Shown piece by piece: positions 16,234 through 24,718 of a stretch of DNA of 64,000 nt. Under the pieces are notes generated by a model. That model did no database searches and was not told the DNA's origin. It was given only the letters and a program-made list of their open reading frames with translations. The position numbers and the translations under genes are program-made. The stretch comes from Palsa-504 sp963789225 (GTDB lineage Bacteria; Actinomycetota; Actinomycetes; Streptosporangiales; Streptosporangiaceae), in NCBI GenBank assembly GCA_963789225.1, contig CAWBKD010000021.1:62001-126000 (forward strand), given 5' to 3'. How positions within the stretch are numbered: position 1 is the first letter of the stretch; every line of letters starts with the position of its first letter.

Positions 16234-18053
16234 TCCGGCCCGATGGAGGGGACGTCGGCGAGCAACTGCCGGGTGTAGGAGTGGCTCGGCGCCGTCAGGA
16301 CCTGCGCGACCGGACCGCGCTCGCAGATCTCCCCGGCGCTGATCACCGTCACGTCGTCCGCGATGCTGCGCACCAGCGGCAGGTTGTGCGTGATGAACAG
16401 CAGCGCGAGCCCGCGCTCGGCCTGCAGCCGCAGCAGGAGCTCGACGATGGCCGCCTGCACCGACACGTCGAGCGCCGAGGTGATCTCGTCGCAGACCAGC
16501 AGTTCGGGGTCGACCACCAGCGCGCGGGCCAGCGCGACCCGCTGCCGTTCCCCGCCGGAAAGCTCGTCGGGGTAGCGCGACGCGAAGGACTCGCGGAGCG
16601 CGACGGAGGTCAGCGCGTCCCCGACCCGCTGGTCGTGTTCCTTGCCGCGGAGCTTGGTGAAGTGCGCGAGCGGCTGCCCGATGATCTGGCCGATGGTCTG
16701 CCGGGGGTTGAGCGAGCCGTACGGGTTCTGCGCGACGAACTGGATCTTGCGCAGCTGGTCCTGTGTCCTGCCGCGGACGCCGGGCAAGAGTTCCTGGCCG
16801 CCGAACGTGATGGTCCCCGTCCAGTCCTTGTGCAGCCCGACGACGCACCGGGCCAGCGTGGTCTTGCCCGACCCCGAGGTGCCGACGATCGCGACCGCCT
16901 TCCTGGCCCCCACGTCGAGGCTGATCTCCCGCAGCACCGGCTTGTTCGTGTAGGAGACCGAGACGCCGCTGATGGTGAGCACCGCCTCCTCGGCCGGGGG
17001 GGCCGTGCGCTCCCTGGCCAGCAGGGCGGTGCCGGACAGCGCGGCGACCTCCGTGGCGCGCACGCACCTGGCCGCGTGCCCGGTGTCGGACACGATGACG
17101 GCCGCCGGCTCGCGCAGCTCGCATTCTGCGATCGCGAACTCGCAGCGCGGTTGGAAGGAGCAGCCGGCCGGGCGGTTGCCAGGGCGAGGCGGAGAACCGG
17201 CCATGCCGAGCAGCTCATGGGACATTTCCAGGGACGGGATGGCCCGCATCAGCCCGCGGGTGTACGGGTGCGCCGGGCTCCCGAACAGCTCGGCGGCGGC
17301 GCCGATCTCGATCAGCCGGCCGGAGTACATGACCGCGACGTGGTCGGCGATCTCGGCCACCACGGCGAGGTCGTGGCTGATGTAGACGGCGGCCACCTGG
17401 TAGGTCCGGCACAGCCCGCGCACCGTGTCCAGGACGCGGCGCTGGGTGGTGACGTCCAGGCCGGTCGTCGGCTCGTCCAGCACGATCAGCCGGGGCCGGC
17501 AGGCGAAGGCCATGGCCAGCGCCACGCGCTGCTGCTGGCCGCCGGACAGCTGGTGCGGGTAGGAGGCGAGGATCGGCCCGGGGTCCTCCAGGCCGGCCTC
17601 GGCCATCACCTGCGTGAGCCGGTCGGCGCCGCCGCCGTGGATGGCGAAGACCTCGCGCAGCTGGGTGCCGACCTTCAGGACCGGGTTCAGCGCGCTGCCC
17701 GGGTCCTGCGGTACGTAAGCGACCGTCTTGCCGCGCACTTTCTGCAACTCGTGTTCTGACAGCCCGAGGATGTCCTGGCCGTCGATCAGCACCTTGCCGC
17801 CGCCGATCGCCAGGCCGCGCTTGACCAGGCCGAGCAGGGCGAGCGCGACCGTGGTCTTGCCCGAACCCGATTCGCCCACCAGGCCGAGCACGTGCCCCGG
17901 CTGCACGGTGAACGACACCTGGTCAACGACATCGGTCTCCGGCCGTCGGCGCGACGGCGCCATCACGATCCGCAGGTTCTCCACCGCCAGCCGGGGCGTG
18001 CCCGGGTCGGCCGGCAGCTCGGTCACCGGGATGTCTTCTGACGGGGCGGTCAT
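16230..18053 (-). CDS. Oligopeptide/nickel-type ABC importer ATPase, DppD-DppF fusion
   Basis: 607 residues with two ATPase domains in one chain. Domain 1 (about 20-330) has Walker A GESGSGKTT, signature LSGGQQQR and LIVLDEPTTGLD, ending with the Opp-type iron-sulfur-like Cys cluster region (PAGCSFQPRCEFAIAEC). Domain 2 (about 365-600) has GTSGSGKTT, LSGGERQR and LLVCDEITSALD. The start MTAPSEDIP at 18053 overlaps the permease stop (ATGA); the frame is open further up but lacks homology. It drives import with two permeases and a binding protein encoded upstream. The surrounding genes suggest carnitine or acylcarnitine-like cargo, which would be unusual for this transporter class. Confidence 0.93.
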   Translation of the reverse strand: MTAPSEDIPVTELPADPGTPRLAVENLRIVMAPSRRRPETDVVDQVSFTVQPGHVLGLVGESGSGKTTVALALLGLVKRGLAIGGGKVLIDGQDILGLSEHELQKVRGKTVAYVPQDPGSALNPVLKVGTQLREVFAIHGGGADRLTQVMAEAGLEDPGPILASYPHQLSGGQQQRVALAMAFACRPRLIVLDEPTTGLDVTTQRRVLDTVRGLCRTYQVAAVYISHDLAVVAEIADHVAVMYSGRLIEIGAAAELFGSPAHPYTRGLMRAIPSLEMSHELLGMAGSPPRPGNRPAGCSFQPRCEFAIAECELREPAAVIVSDTGHAARCVRATEVAALSGTALLARERTAPPAEEAVLTISGVSVSYTNKPVLREISLDVGARKAVAIVGTSGSGKTTLARCVVGLHKDWTGTITFGGQELLPGVRGRTQDQLRKIQFVAQNPYGSLNPRQTIGQIIGQPLAHFTKLRGKEHDQRVGDALTSVALRESFASRYPDELSGGERQRVALARALVVDPELLVCDEITSALDVSVQAAIVELLLRLQAERGLALLFITHNLPLVRSIADDVTVISAGEICERGPVAQVLTAPSHSYTRQLLADVPSIGPE

Positions 18054-18946
18054 TGCGCGGTCCCTTCGACGGCGAGCTCGAGCACCGGGTCCGTTTCGGT
18101 GGTACGGCCGCCGACGCCCAGCGAGGCGCGCGCCACCGAGTCGGTGAACGTGTTCACGCCGATGGTGAACAGCGCGATCAGGATGGCCGGCATGAGCACC
18201 CCCCACGGCTGGGCGATCAGGCCGACCCGGTTCTCGTTGATCATCAGTCCCCAGCTCGCCGTCGGCGGCTGCAGGCCGAAGCCGAGGAAGCTCAGTCCGG
18301 CGATGATCAGCATGGAGTAGGTGAGGCGTAGCCCGATCTCCACCATGAGCACCGAGGTCAGGTTGGGCAGCACGTCCCTGCGGATGATCCGGCGGCCCGG
18401 GATGCCGAGGATCTGCATGGCCTTGACGAAATCCCGCTCGCTGATGTCCAGCGCCGCCGCACGGGACACCCGGGCCACCTGCGGCGCGTGCGAGATGGCG
18501 ACGGCCAGCACGATCAGCCAGATCCTCGGGCCGAGGATGGACACCAGCAGCAGCGCGAACACCAGCTGCGGGAACGCCAGGATCACGTCGACCGAGCGCA
18601 TGATCACGCTGTCCGCCCAGCCGCCGTAGTAAGCCGCCATCACGCCGAGCACGGCCCCGACGATGACGCCGAGCGCGGTGGCGACGGCCGCCATGACCAG
18701 CAGCTCCCAGCCGCCGTCCAGGGTCCGGGTCAGCACATCCCGGCCGAGGACGTCACCTCCGAGCCACGCGGCGCGGGAGGCCCGGGCGAACGGCGTCGTC
18801 ACGAACTCGGTGGCCGAGTACGGTGCGACGGCCGGGCCGATCGCTGCCACGAGGATCACGCAGCCGGCGATCACCAGCCCGGTGGCACCGCGCGGTGTGC
18901 GCACCGCGCGGCCGAGTATGACGACTGCCTCGGGTCTGCGCGCCAT
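18050..18946 (-). CDS. DppC/OppC-type ABC permease
   Basis: 298 residues, with about six helices, starting TGLVIAGCVILVAAIGPAVAPY. The binding-protein-dependent permease core has the EAA loop at SHAPQVARVSRAAALDISERDFVKAMQILGIPGRRIIRRDVLPN. The gap of 21 bases to the upstream permease and the ATGA overlap with the ATPase place it inside the import operon. It forms the channel with the DppB-type subunit. Confidence 0.93.
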   Translation of the reverse strand: MARRPEAVVILGRAVRTPRGATGLVIAGCVILVAAIGPAVAPYSATEFVTTPFARASRAAWLGGDVLGRDVLTRTLDGGWELLVMAAVATALGVIVGAVLGVMAAYYGGWADSVIMRSVDVILAFPQLVFALLLVSILGPRIWLIVLAVAISHAPQVARVSRAAALDISERDFVKAMQILGIPGRRIIRRDVLPNLTSVLMVEIGLRLTYSMLIIAGLSFLGFGLQPPTASWGLMINENRVGLIAQPWGVLMPAILIALFTIGVNTFTDSVARASLGVGGRTTETDPVLELAVEGTAQ

Positions 18947-18967
18947 GGGGTACCTTCCCTTCGACCC

Positions 18968-19993
18968 TCAGGATCTGGGCAGCCGCCGCCGCGGGCTCAC
19001 GGCGAGCGAAATAACGTCGGTCAGGATGTTGACGAAAATATAGAAGGCCGCGAGGACCAGCACGATGGCCTGGATCTGCGGGATATCCCGGTCAGATACC
19101 GCGTTAACGAGGGCCTGTCCGAGCCCTGGGTAGTTGAAAATGTACTCGACGACCACCACGCCGCCGGCCAGGTAAAGGAAGCTCAGCCCGATCACCTGGA
19201 TGGTCGGCGCGATGGCGTTCGGCAGCGCGTGGACGAACAGCATCCGCCACCTCGGCACGCCCTTGAGCTGCGCCATCTGTACGTAGTCGCTTTCCAGCGC
19301 GTCGATCATCGACGCCCGCATCATCCGGAACACGTAGGGCACGATGACGATGACCAGGGTCGCCACCGGGAGCACGAGCTCTCTCGGGTTCGACCACGGC
19401 GCGGTGCCAGGGACGAAGACCGAGACCGCGGGGAACCAGTGGAAGACCACCGCGGCGAAGAAGATGACCAGGACCACCGCCACGACGAATTCCGGCAGCG
19501 CCGTTACGGCCAGCGCGACGACCGACAGCACGTGGTCGAACACGCTGTCCCGGCGCGCCGCGGCCAGCACGCCGAATCCCACGCCGATCAGCGTGCCGAT
19601 CACGCCGGCCAGGACCACCAGGACCAGCGAGTTCACGATCCGCCCGCCGACGAGCGTGCCTACCGGCTGCCCATTGGCCAGCGACTTGCCGAAGTTGCCG
19701 TGCAGGACGCCGACGAGCCAGGTCCAGTACTGCGCGGCCGCCGGCCGGTTCAGGCCCAGCTGCACCTCCAGCGCGTGCAGGCGGGCGGGGGTCGCCGTGT
19801 TCAGCAGCACCGCGCTCGCGGCGTTGCCCGGCAGGACCTGCGTGGCGGCGAACACCAGGATCGACACCAGCACAAGCGTGAGGATGCCGATCAGGCCGCG
19901 CTTGATCAGCATGTCCCGGATCGGATGCGGCCGGGGGGCCCCGGAGGGCGGCCCGACCCGTTCGGTTGCCTGCGTCGCGGTCAAGATAGCCAC
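18968..19993 (-). CDS. DppB/OppB-type ABC permease
   Basis: About 341 residues. After a short tail comes the first helix (RGLIGILTLVLVSILVFAATQVLPG) with the typical OppB start, a periplasmic segment, and further helices; the EAA loop is RASMIDALESDYVQMAQLKGVPRWRMLFVHALPNA. The start is either GTG 19993 or TTG 19984, the latter inside the binding-protein stop (TTGA). The open frame runs on upstream, but that stretch is the overlapping 3' end of the binding-protein gene in another frame. Confidence 0.9.
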   Translation of the reverse strand: MAILTATQATERVGPPSGAPRPHPIRDMLIKRGLIGILTLVLVSILVFAATQVLPGNAASAVLLNTATPARLHALEVQLGLNRPAAAQYWTWLVGVLHGNFGKSLANGQPVGTLVGGRIVNSLVLVVLAGVIGTLIGVGFGVLAAARRDSVFDHVLSVVALAVTALPEFVVAVVLVIFFAAVVFHWFPAVSVFVPGTAPWSNPRELVLPVATLVIVIVPYVFRMMRASMIDALESDYVQMAQLKGVPRWRMLFVHALPNAIAPTIQVIGLSFLYLAGGVVVVEYIFNYPGLGQALVNAVSDRDIPQIQAIVLVLAAFYIFVNILTDVISLAVSPRRRLPRS

Positions 19994-21549
19994 ACACCCT
20001 TGAAGTCGTAGGCGTTCAGCGACAAGCCGCTCTTGCCCGGGACCAGGCCACCGACATTGGTGCCGTAGCCGTCGATCACCGGCGGGAAGAACGGGATGAT
20101 GTAACCGCCCTCGTCGTACTCGATCTGCTGCATCTCGTGCGCCAGCTCGGTCCGGAGCGACGTGTCGGTGGTGGCGATGGCCTGGGCGTACAGCGAGTCG
20201 TACCGGGCGTTGTGCCAGTGCGTCTCGTTGAACGGGGCGGTCGGCAGCGTGGCCAGCGACACCTGCGGCAGGTAGAAGTTGTAGAACCAGTAGTCCTGGG
20301 CGAACTGCCACTTCAGGTAGTTGGTGCCGTAGAAGTCGTTCACGGTCACGTCGTCCACGCTCACCGTGATGCCGGCCAGTGAGGCCTGCTGGGCGAGCAC
20401 CTGCGCGGCCAGCGTGACGCCCTGCCCGATGTCGGAGGTGATCAGCTGGACGTGCAGGCCCTCGGCGCCCGCCGCCCGCAGCAGCGATTTGGCCTGGTCG
20501 ATGTCCTGCTGCCGCTGCGGCAGGCTGTGGTCGTACTCGGGCGCCCAGATCCCGAACAGGTCGTTGCCGATGGTCCCGAAGCCGCCGAAGACCAGGTCGA
20601 GCATCTGCTGCCGGTCGACGACCAGCCGCATGGCCTGGCGGATGCGCGCGTCGCCGAACGTCCCGGTGTCCACCCGCATGGTAAACGGGTTCCAGCCGCC
20701 GCCGTCCGAGAGCAGGATGTTCTTGCCCTCGCCCTGGACCTCGGAGATCACGTCCGCGGATAGCAGGTTGACCACGTCGACCTGGCCGGCCAGCAGCGCG
20801 TTCACCTGGCTGGTCTGGTCGGCGTAGTCGGTGATGACGATCTCGTCCAGGTACGGCATCCCGGTCTGCCAGTAGTCGCCGTAGCGGACGAAGGTGGACT
20901 GCGTGCCGGGGCTGAAGCTCTTGAGCCGGAACGGGCCGGTGCCGACCGGGTTAGCCGGGTTGTAGCCCACGGGGATGATGTCCGAGTAGCCGGGTATGGC
21001 CAGGGACTCAGCAAAGGTGGCGAACGGCGTGCTGCACGGGATCCGCACCGTGTACGTGTCGAGCTTGGTCATGCCCTTCGCGTCGATGGAGGCCAGGCCG
21101 GCCGCGGCAGATCCCGGCGCCTTCGGGTTGAGGACCGTCTGGAACGTGTAGATGACGTCGTCGGCGGTCAGCGGCTTGCCGTTGTGAAACGTGATGCCCT
21201 GCTTGATCTGGACCGTCCACTCGGTGGCGTTCTTGTTGGACGTGAGTTCCTCGGCGAGCACGTAGACCGGCAGCGCGTCCGGGGTCAGCCCGATCAGCGG
21301 TTCGTACAGGTTGTCGATCCTGGAGAAGTCGACGTTGGTGACGGCGCTGAGCGGGTCCAGCGTGTCGGCGGTCGATCCGCCCGTGAGGCCGGCCCGCAGC
21401 GTGCCGCCGTACCGTGGCTTGCCCACGGTGGACGCGGTGAACGCCTTGATCGTGTCGCCGGTCCCGCAGGCGCTGAGCAGCCCGCCGGCTCCGATGGCCA
21501 GCGAGCCGGCGGCGCCGGCCTTGATGAAATCCCTGCGGCTGATGGTCAT
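19981..21549 (-). CDS. Family 5 (peptide/nickel-type) substrate-binding lipoprotein
   Basis: 522 residues. The N-terminus has a Tat motif (SRRDFIKAG) and a lipobox (GLLSAC, Cys at about 27), so it should be an exported lipoprotein. The family 5 core follows: YGGTLRAGLTG, VYVLAEELTSNKNATEWTVQIKQGITFHNGKPLTADDVIYTF (the family signature), GTGPFRLKSF. First gene of the importer operon. A GTTC-N7-GAAC palindrome lies about 90 bases upstream, identical in layout to one before the BKACE gene. Ligand assignment to carnitine or a derivative rests only on the neighbours. Confidence 0.93.
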   Translation of the reverse strand: MTISRRDFIKAGAAGSLAIGAGGLLSACGTGDTIKAFTASTVGKPRYGGTLRAGLTGGSTADTLDPLSAVTNVDFSRIDNLYEPLIGLTPDALPVYVLAEELTSNKNATEWTVQIKQGITFHNGKPLTADDVIYTFQTVLNPKAPGSAAAGLASIDAKGMTKLDTYTVRIPCSTPFATFAESLAIPGYSDIIPVGYNPANPVGTGPFRLKSFSPGTQSTFVRYGDYWQTGMPYLDEIVITDYADQTSQVNALLAGQVDVVNLLSADVISEVQGEGKNILLSDGGGWNPFTMRVDTGTFGDARIRQAMRLVVDRQQMLDLVFGGFGTIGNDLFGIWAPEYDHSLPQRQQDIDQAKSLLRAAGAEGLHVQLITSDIGQGVTLAAQVLAQQASLAGITVSVDDVTVNDFYGTNYLKWQFAQDYWFYNFYLPQVSLATLPTAPFNETHWHNARYDSLYAQAIATTDTSLRTELAHEMQQIEYDEGGYIIPFFPPVIDGYGTNVGGLVPGKSGLSLNAYDFKGVWLS

Positions 21550-21636
21550 TGTCTGCTCCCGGCGGTGCGTGCAGCGGTGGGCCGCTATGAATCCGGATGC
21601 CGCGGTATTCGTTCCGTTACGTGCCTATGACGTCCT

Positions 21637-21651
21637 GTTCACTATACGAAC
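21637..21651. promoter_or_regulatory. Candidate IclR operator 1 (importer operon)
   Basis: GTTCACTATACGAAC, a GTTC-N7-GAAC palindrome, in the 167-base gap upstream of the binding-protein gene. It differs by one base from 23688-23702. The region around it is AT-rich and also holds ATAATGTGC and ATAATGTGA. Confidence 0.6.
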
Positions 21652-21716
21652 ATAATGTGCATAATGTGAGTTAGGCTGATGGTAGAGACGGCCAGCGCGG
21701 TGTGTCAAGGATCACA

Positions 21717-22715
21717 TCAGCCGACGGCGGTCGCCGCCGTCGCCGGTTCTCCGGCCAGCTCCGCCCCGGGACCCGGATCCGGTGAATAACGCTCCACCAG
21801 GACCAGCAGATCCGCCAGGAACTCGTCGCGCACCCGCTCCAGCTCGGCGATCGAGCGGCCGTCCGCCTCGCTCAGGCAGCCCTCGATCATCCGGTCCCGG
21901 AGCTCCTGGGTGAGCGGCGGCGCCTGCAGCCGCGTCCACGGTTCTTCCAGCGCGGCCCCGAAGTGGTCCAGCATGTGCGCCATGCCGCCGGCGCCCCCGG
22001 CCAGGTGGAAGGTCAGCAACGGTCCCATCAGCGCCCACCGCAGTCCGGGGCCGAACGCGATCGAGGCGTCGATCTCGGCCACGGTGGCCTCACCCGCCGC
22101 GACCATGTGCAGCGCCTCGCGCCACATCGCCTCCTGCAGCCGGTTCCCGACGAAACCGGGCAGCTCCCGGCTCAGCCGCAGCGGGCGCTTGCCCGTGCTC
22201 GCGTAGAAGCGGACCAGCCAGTCCACGGCGGCGGGATCGGTCCGCTCGCCGCCCACCACCTCGACCAGCGGGATCAGGTACGGCGGGTTGAACGGGTGAC
22301 CGACCACGCACCGCTCGGGGTGTTCGCAGTCGGCCTGCAGCATCGTCATCGCGAACCCCGACGTGCTCGAGGCGATGACCACGCCGGGCCGGGCGGCGCG
22401 ATCCGCGTCGGCCAGCACCCGCCGCTTCAAAGACCCGTTCTCCGGCGCGTTCTCCTGGACCACATCGGCGTCCGCGACCGCCGCGGCCAGGCTGTCGCGG
22501 AAGGTGAGCCGGTCCGGGCTGGCGCCGTCACGCAGCCCCAGCCGGGTGAGCAGCGGCCAGGTCGACTCGACCATGCGGAGCAGGTCCGCCCGCGCGCCCG
22601 GGGCCGGGTCGTAGACGTCCACGTCGAAGCCCGCGCGCAGGTAGTGCAGGGCCCACCCGCCGCCGATCACCCCGGCCCCGACGATCCCCACCCGGCGCGC
22701 CTGCTCCGGCTGCAT
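21717..22715 (-). CDS. L-carnitine dehydrogenase
   Basis: 332 residues of the 3-hydroxyacyl-CoA dehydrogenase fold. The NAD site is VGIVGAGVIGGGWALHYLRAGFDVDVYDP (residues 9-37); VQENAPENGSLKRRVLADADRAA, SSTSGF, GHPFNPPYLIPLVEVVGGERT and LPGFVGNRLQEAMWREALHMVA follow. The segment GPGLRWALMGPLLTFHLAGGAGGMAHML is characteristic of carnitine dehydrogenase (CdhA/LcdH), which oxidises L-carnitine to 3-dehydrocarnitine. The next gene upstream encodes the enzyme for the following step. ATG 22715 is chosen because the NAD motif starts nine residues later; it lies 23 bases after the BKACE stop, so the two form one transcript. Confidence 0.87.
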   Translation of the reverse strand: MQPEQARRVGIVGAGVIGGGWALHYLRAGFDVDVYDPAPGARADLLRMVESTWPLLTRLGLRDGASPDRLTFRDSLAAAVADADVVQENAPENGSLKRRVLADADRAARPGVVIASSTSGFAMTMLQADCEHPERCVVGHPFNPPYLIPLVEVVGGERTDPAAVDWLVRFYASTGKRPLRLSRELPGFVGNRLQEAMWREALHMVAAGEATVAEIDASIAFGPGLRWALMGPLLTFHLAGGAGGMAHMLDHFGAALEEPWTRLQAPPLTQELRDRMIEGCLSEADGRSIAELERVRDEFLADLLVLVERYSPDPGPGAELAGEPATAATAVG

Positions 22716-22738
22716 AGCGGTCACCCCCGGAAGGCCGG

Positions 22739-23671
22739 TCAGAAGCCCACCTGGTCCAGGCCCTTGAGGCCCAGCATCTCCCTGGCTTCGGCGGGCGTCG
22801 CGATCTCCAGCGACAGCGCCTCGAGGATGCCCCTGACCTTGGCGACCTGGCTGGCGTTGGAGGGGGCGAGCTGGCCCTTGCCGAGGTACAGGCTGTCCTC
22901 GAGGCCGACGCGGACGTGCGAGCCCATGATCGCCGCGGCGGTGACGATGCCGAGCTGGAAGCGGCCCGCCCCCAGCGTCGACCACTGGTACGCGTCGCCG
23001 AGCAGCCGGTCGGCGGTCCGCTTCATGTGCACGATGTGGTCGACGTCGGGACCCGTGCCGCCCATCGTCCCGAAGATGGTCTGCACGAACACCGGCGGCT
23101 GGACCAGGCCCTGGTCCAGGTAGTAGGCGAGCGTGTACAGGTGGGAGGTGTCGTACGCCTCGGCCTCGAACCGGGTTCCCGTCTGCGGGCCGACCACCCT
23201 GAGCATGTACTCGATGTCCGCGTACGTGGAGATGAAGGGCTCGGCGCGGGTGGACTCCAGGTACGGCTCCTCCCAGTCGTGCTTGAACTGGCCCTGGTAC
23301 CGGCCGATCATCGGGAAGCTGCCGTAGTTCATCGTGCCCAGGTTCAGCGTGCACAGCTCCGGCCGCAGGTCGAGCACGGGCTGCAGCCGCTCCTCGACGC
23401 TCATCCCGGTGCCGCCCCCGGTGGAGAAGCTCAGCACCACGTCGCTGCGGGCCTTGATCCCCTTCCCGTACGCGGCGAAGATCGCCGGGTCGGGGGAGGG
23501 GCTGCCGTCCTCGGGGTTCCTGGCGTGCAGGTGGAGCACGGCCGCGCCGGCCTCGGCGGCGGCCACGCCCTGGTCCACGATGTCGCTGACCGTATATGGC
23601 AGGTACGGCGACATCGACGGAGTGTGCCCAGACCCGGTGAGCGCGCAGGTGATGATGACCTTGCCTGCCAT
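22739..23671 (-). CDS. BKACE (DUF849) beta-keto acid cleavage enzyme, probably 3-dehydrocarnitine cleavage (CdhC-like)
   Basis: 310 residues. Zinc-binding H-x-H appears in VLHLHARNPEDGSPSP (about 46-48), the conserved FSTGGGTGMSVEER and the terminal catalytic region SHVRVGLEDSLYLGKGQLAPSNASQVAKVRGIL are present. The family cleaves a beta-keto acid with acetyl-CoA to acetoacetate and a new acyl-CoA; with 3-dehydrocarnitine the products are betainyl-CoA and acetoacetate. The adjacent carnitine dehydrogenase makes that substrate, and in Pseudomonas cdhC and cdhA are adjacent in this order. A GTTC-N7-GAAC palindrome lies 17 bases before the start codon. Confidence 0.88.
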   Translation of the reverse strand: MAGKVIITCALTGSGHTPSMSPYLPYTVSDIVDQGVAAAEAGAAVLHLHARNPEDGSPSPDPAIFAAYGKGIKARSDVVLSFSTGGGTGMSVEERLQPVLDLRPELCTLNLGTMNYGSFPMIGRYQGQFKHDWEEPYLESTRAEPFISTYADIEYMLRVVGPQTGTRFEAEAYDTSHLYTLAYYLDQGLVQPPVFVQTIFGTMGGTGPDVDHIVHMKRTADRLLGDAYQWSTLGAGRFQLGIVTAAAIMGSHVRVGLEDSLYLGKGQLAPSNASQVAKVRGILEALSLEIATPAEAREMLGLKGLDQVGF

Positions 23672-23687
23672 CGTGGCACCTCCAGGT

Positions 23688-23702
23688 GTTCACGATACGA
23701 AC
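23688..23702. promoter_or_regulatory. Candidate IclR operator 2 (BKACE-dehydrogenase operon)
   Basis: GTTCACGATACGAAC, a GTTC-N7-GAAC palindrome matching 14 of 15 bases of the site before the importer operon. GATACG here also pairs with CGTATC at about 23723-23728. Confidence 0.6.
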
Positions 23703-23765
23703 GCTTTGTTGTTAATGTGCAGCGTATCTGCCCAAATTACCGTGGGTCAAGGGACCAGAGCGCGG

Positions 23766-24560
23766 TCAGTCGAGCAGGTCGCGGATCTCGCCGGCGGTCT
23801 GGACCGCCTCCCGGCCGATCTCGCGGAGCCGCCGTGCCGAGTTCATCGTCGCCGGCCCCCAGACGTTGACGACCGCGATCGGCGAGCGCCTGGAGTTGAG
23901 CACGGCCGCCGACGAGCCGGACGAGAACTCCTCGTACTCCCGGTCGCACATCGCGAAGCCGGTCCTGCGGGCCTCGGCGAGCTCACGTTCCAGCTCTTCC
24001 CGGTCGGTGACGGTGTGGTCGGTGTAGCGCGGGAGCTCCGCAGGCAGGATCGCGTCCCGCTCATCGCGGCCCATCCAGGCCAGGAACGCCTTGCCGCCCG
24101 ACGTCGCGTGCAGCGGCAGCGGTTTGTCCAGCCAGTTCGGCGCCATCATGTTCGGCGGCTCGACCTGGTCGACGTAGACGAGGTTGAACCGCCTGGCCAC
24201 GGCGAGCGTGGCTATCTCGCCCGTCCGCAGGCACAGGTCGGTCAGCAGCGGCCGGACCCGGCGGATGAGTGCGTCATCGGTCACCGCCGACGCCACCACG
24301 GTGGCGGCGTAGCCGACCGTGTACCGCTGGGTAACCGCATCGCGGTCGACCAGTCCGTGGTGCTCGAGGGTCCGCAGCAGCCGCCAGGCGGTGGCCCGGT
24401 TGATGCCGCAGCGGCGGGCCAGCTCGAGCACGGTCGGCGGCGTCGAACTCGCGGCCACGGCCTTCAGCAGCACCATGGCCCGGTCGACCGCCTGGATCCG
24501 CTGGACGCCATCCGGGGCCGGACCAGGCACTTCGGCGCTGCTCGCCACTGGGCGTGACAT
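23766..24560 (-). CDS. IclR-family regulator of the carnitine locus
   Basis: 264 residues from ATG 24560. The N-terminal winged helix (about 22-80) has VQRIQAVDRAMVLLKAVA, then LELARRCGINRATAWRLLRTLEHHGLVDRD; the C-terminal ligand domain has LPLHATSGGKAFLAWM and GFAMCDREYEEFSSGSSAAVLN. The next genes in the same direction are BKACE and carnitine dehydrogenase. The repeated GTTC-N7-GAAC sites, absent elsewhere as far as I looked, are its likely targets. An in-frame start further upstream (24572) is possible. Confidence 0.92.
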   Translation of the reverse strand: MSRPVASSAEVPGPAPDGVQRIQAVDRAMVLLKAVAASSTPPTVLELARRCGINRATAWRLLRTLEHHGLVDRDAVTQRYTVGYAATVVASAVTDDALIRRVRPLLTDLCLRTGEIATLAVARRFNLVYVDQVEPPNMMAPNWLDKPLPLHATSGGKAFLAWMGRDERDAILPAELPRYTDHTVTDREELERELAEARRTGFAMCDREYEEFSSGSSAAVLNSRRSPIAVVNVWGPATMNSARRLREIGREAVQTAGEIRDLLD

Positions 24561-24607
24561 AAGGTGCAGCATAACCGCGATCGATCCCGCCGCAGACGGG
24601 CGCACTC

Positions 24608-24718
24608 ATGACTTACGGATTGCTCTGCGCGCTGTGCTGGGGGATCTCCACCCGGCTGGCCGCCGTGGCGGCGCGGCGCATCGGCGCCCTGCGCACGGTG
24701 GTGATCGGCGTATCCGGC
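24608..24718 (+). pseudogene. N-terminal remnant of an EamA/DMT-family transporter
   Basis: ATG 24608 opens a frame reading MTYGLLCALCWGISTRLAA, then VAARRIGALRTVVIG, a typical first EamA helix and loop. After about 37 residues it enters the antisense of the PIG-L gene and homology stops. A whole transporter has about 280 residues. The break falls exactly at the 3' end of the PIG-L gene. Confidence 0.5.

Noticed and set aside
18488..20011. 507-residue rightward His/Asp/Arg-rich frame
   Set aside because: Exact antisense of two ABC permease genes; composition mirrors hydrophobic codons on the other strand.
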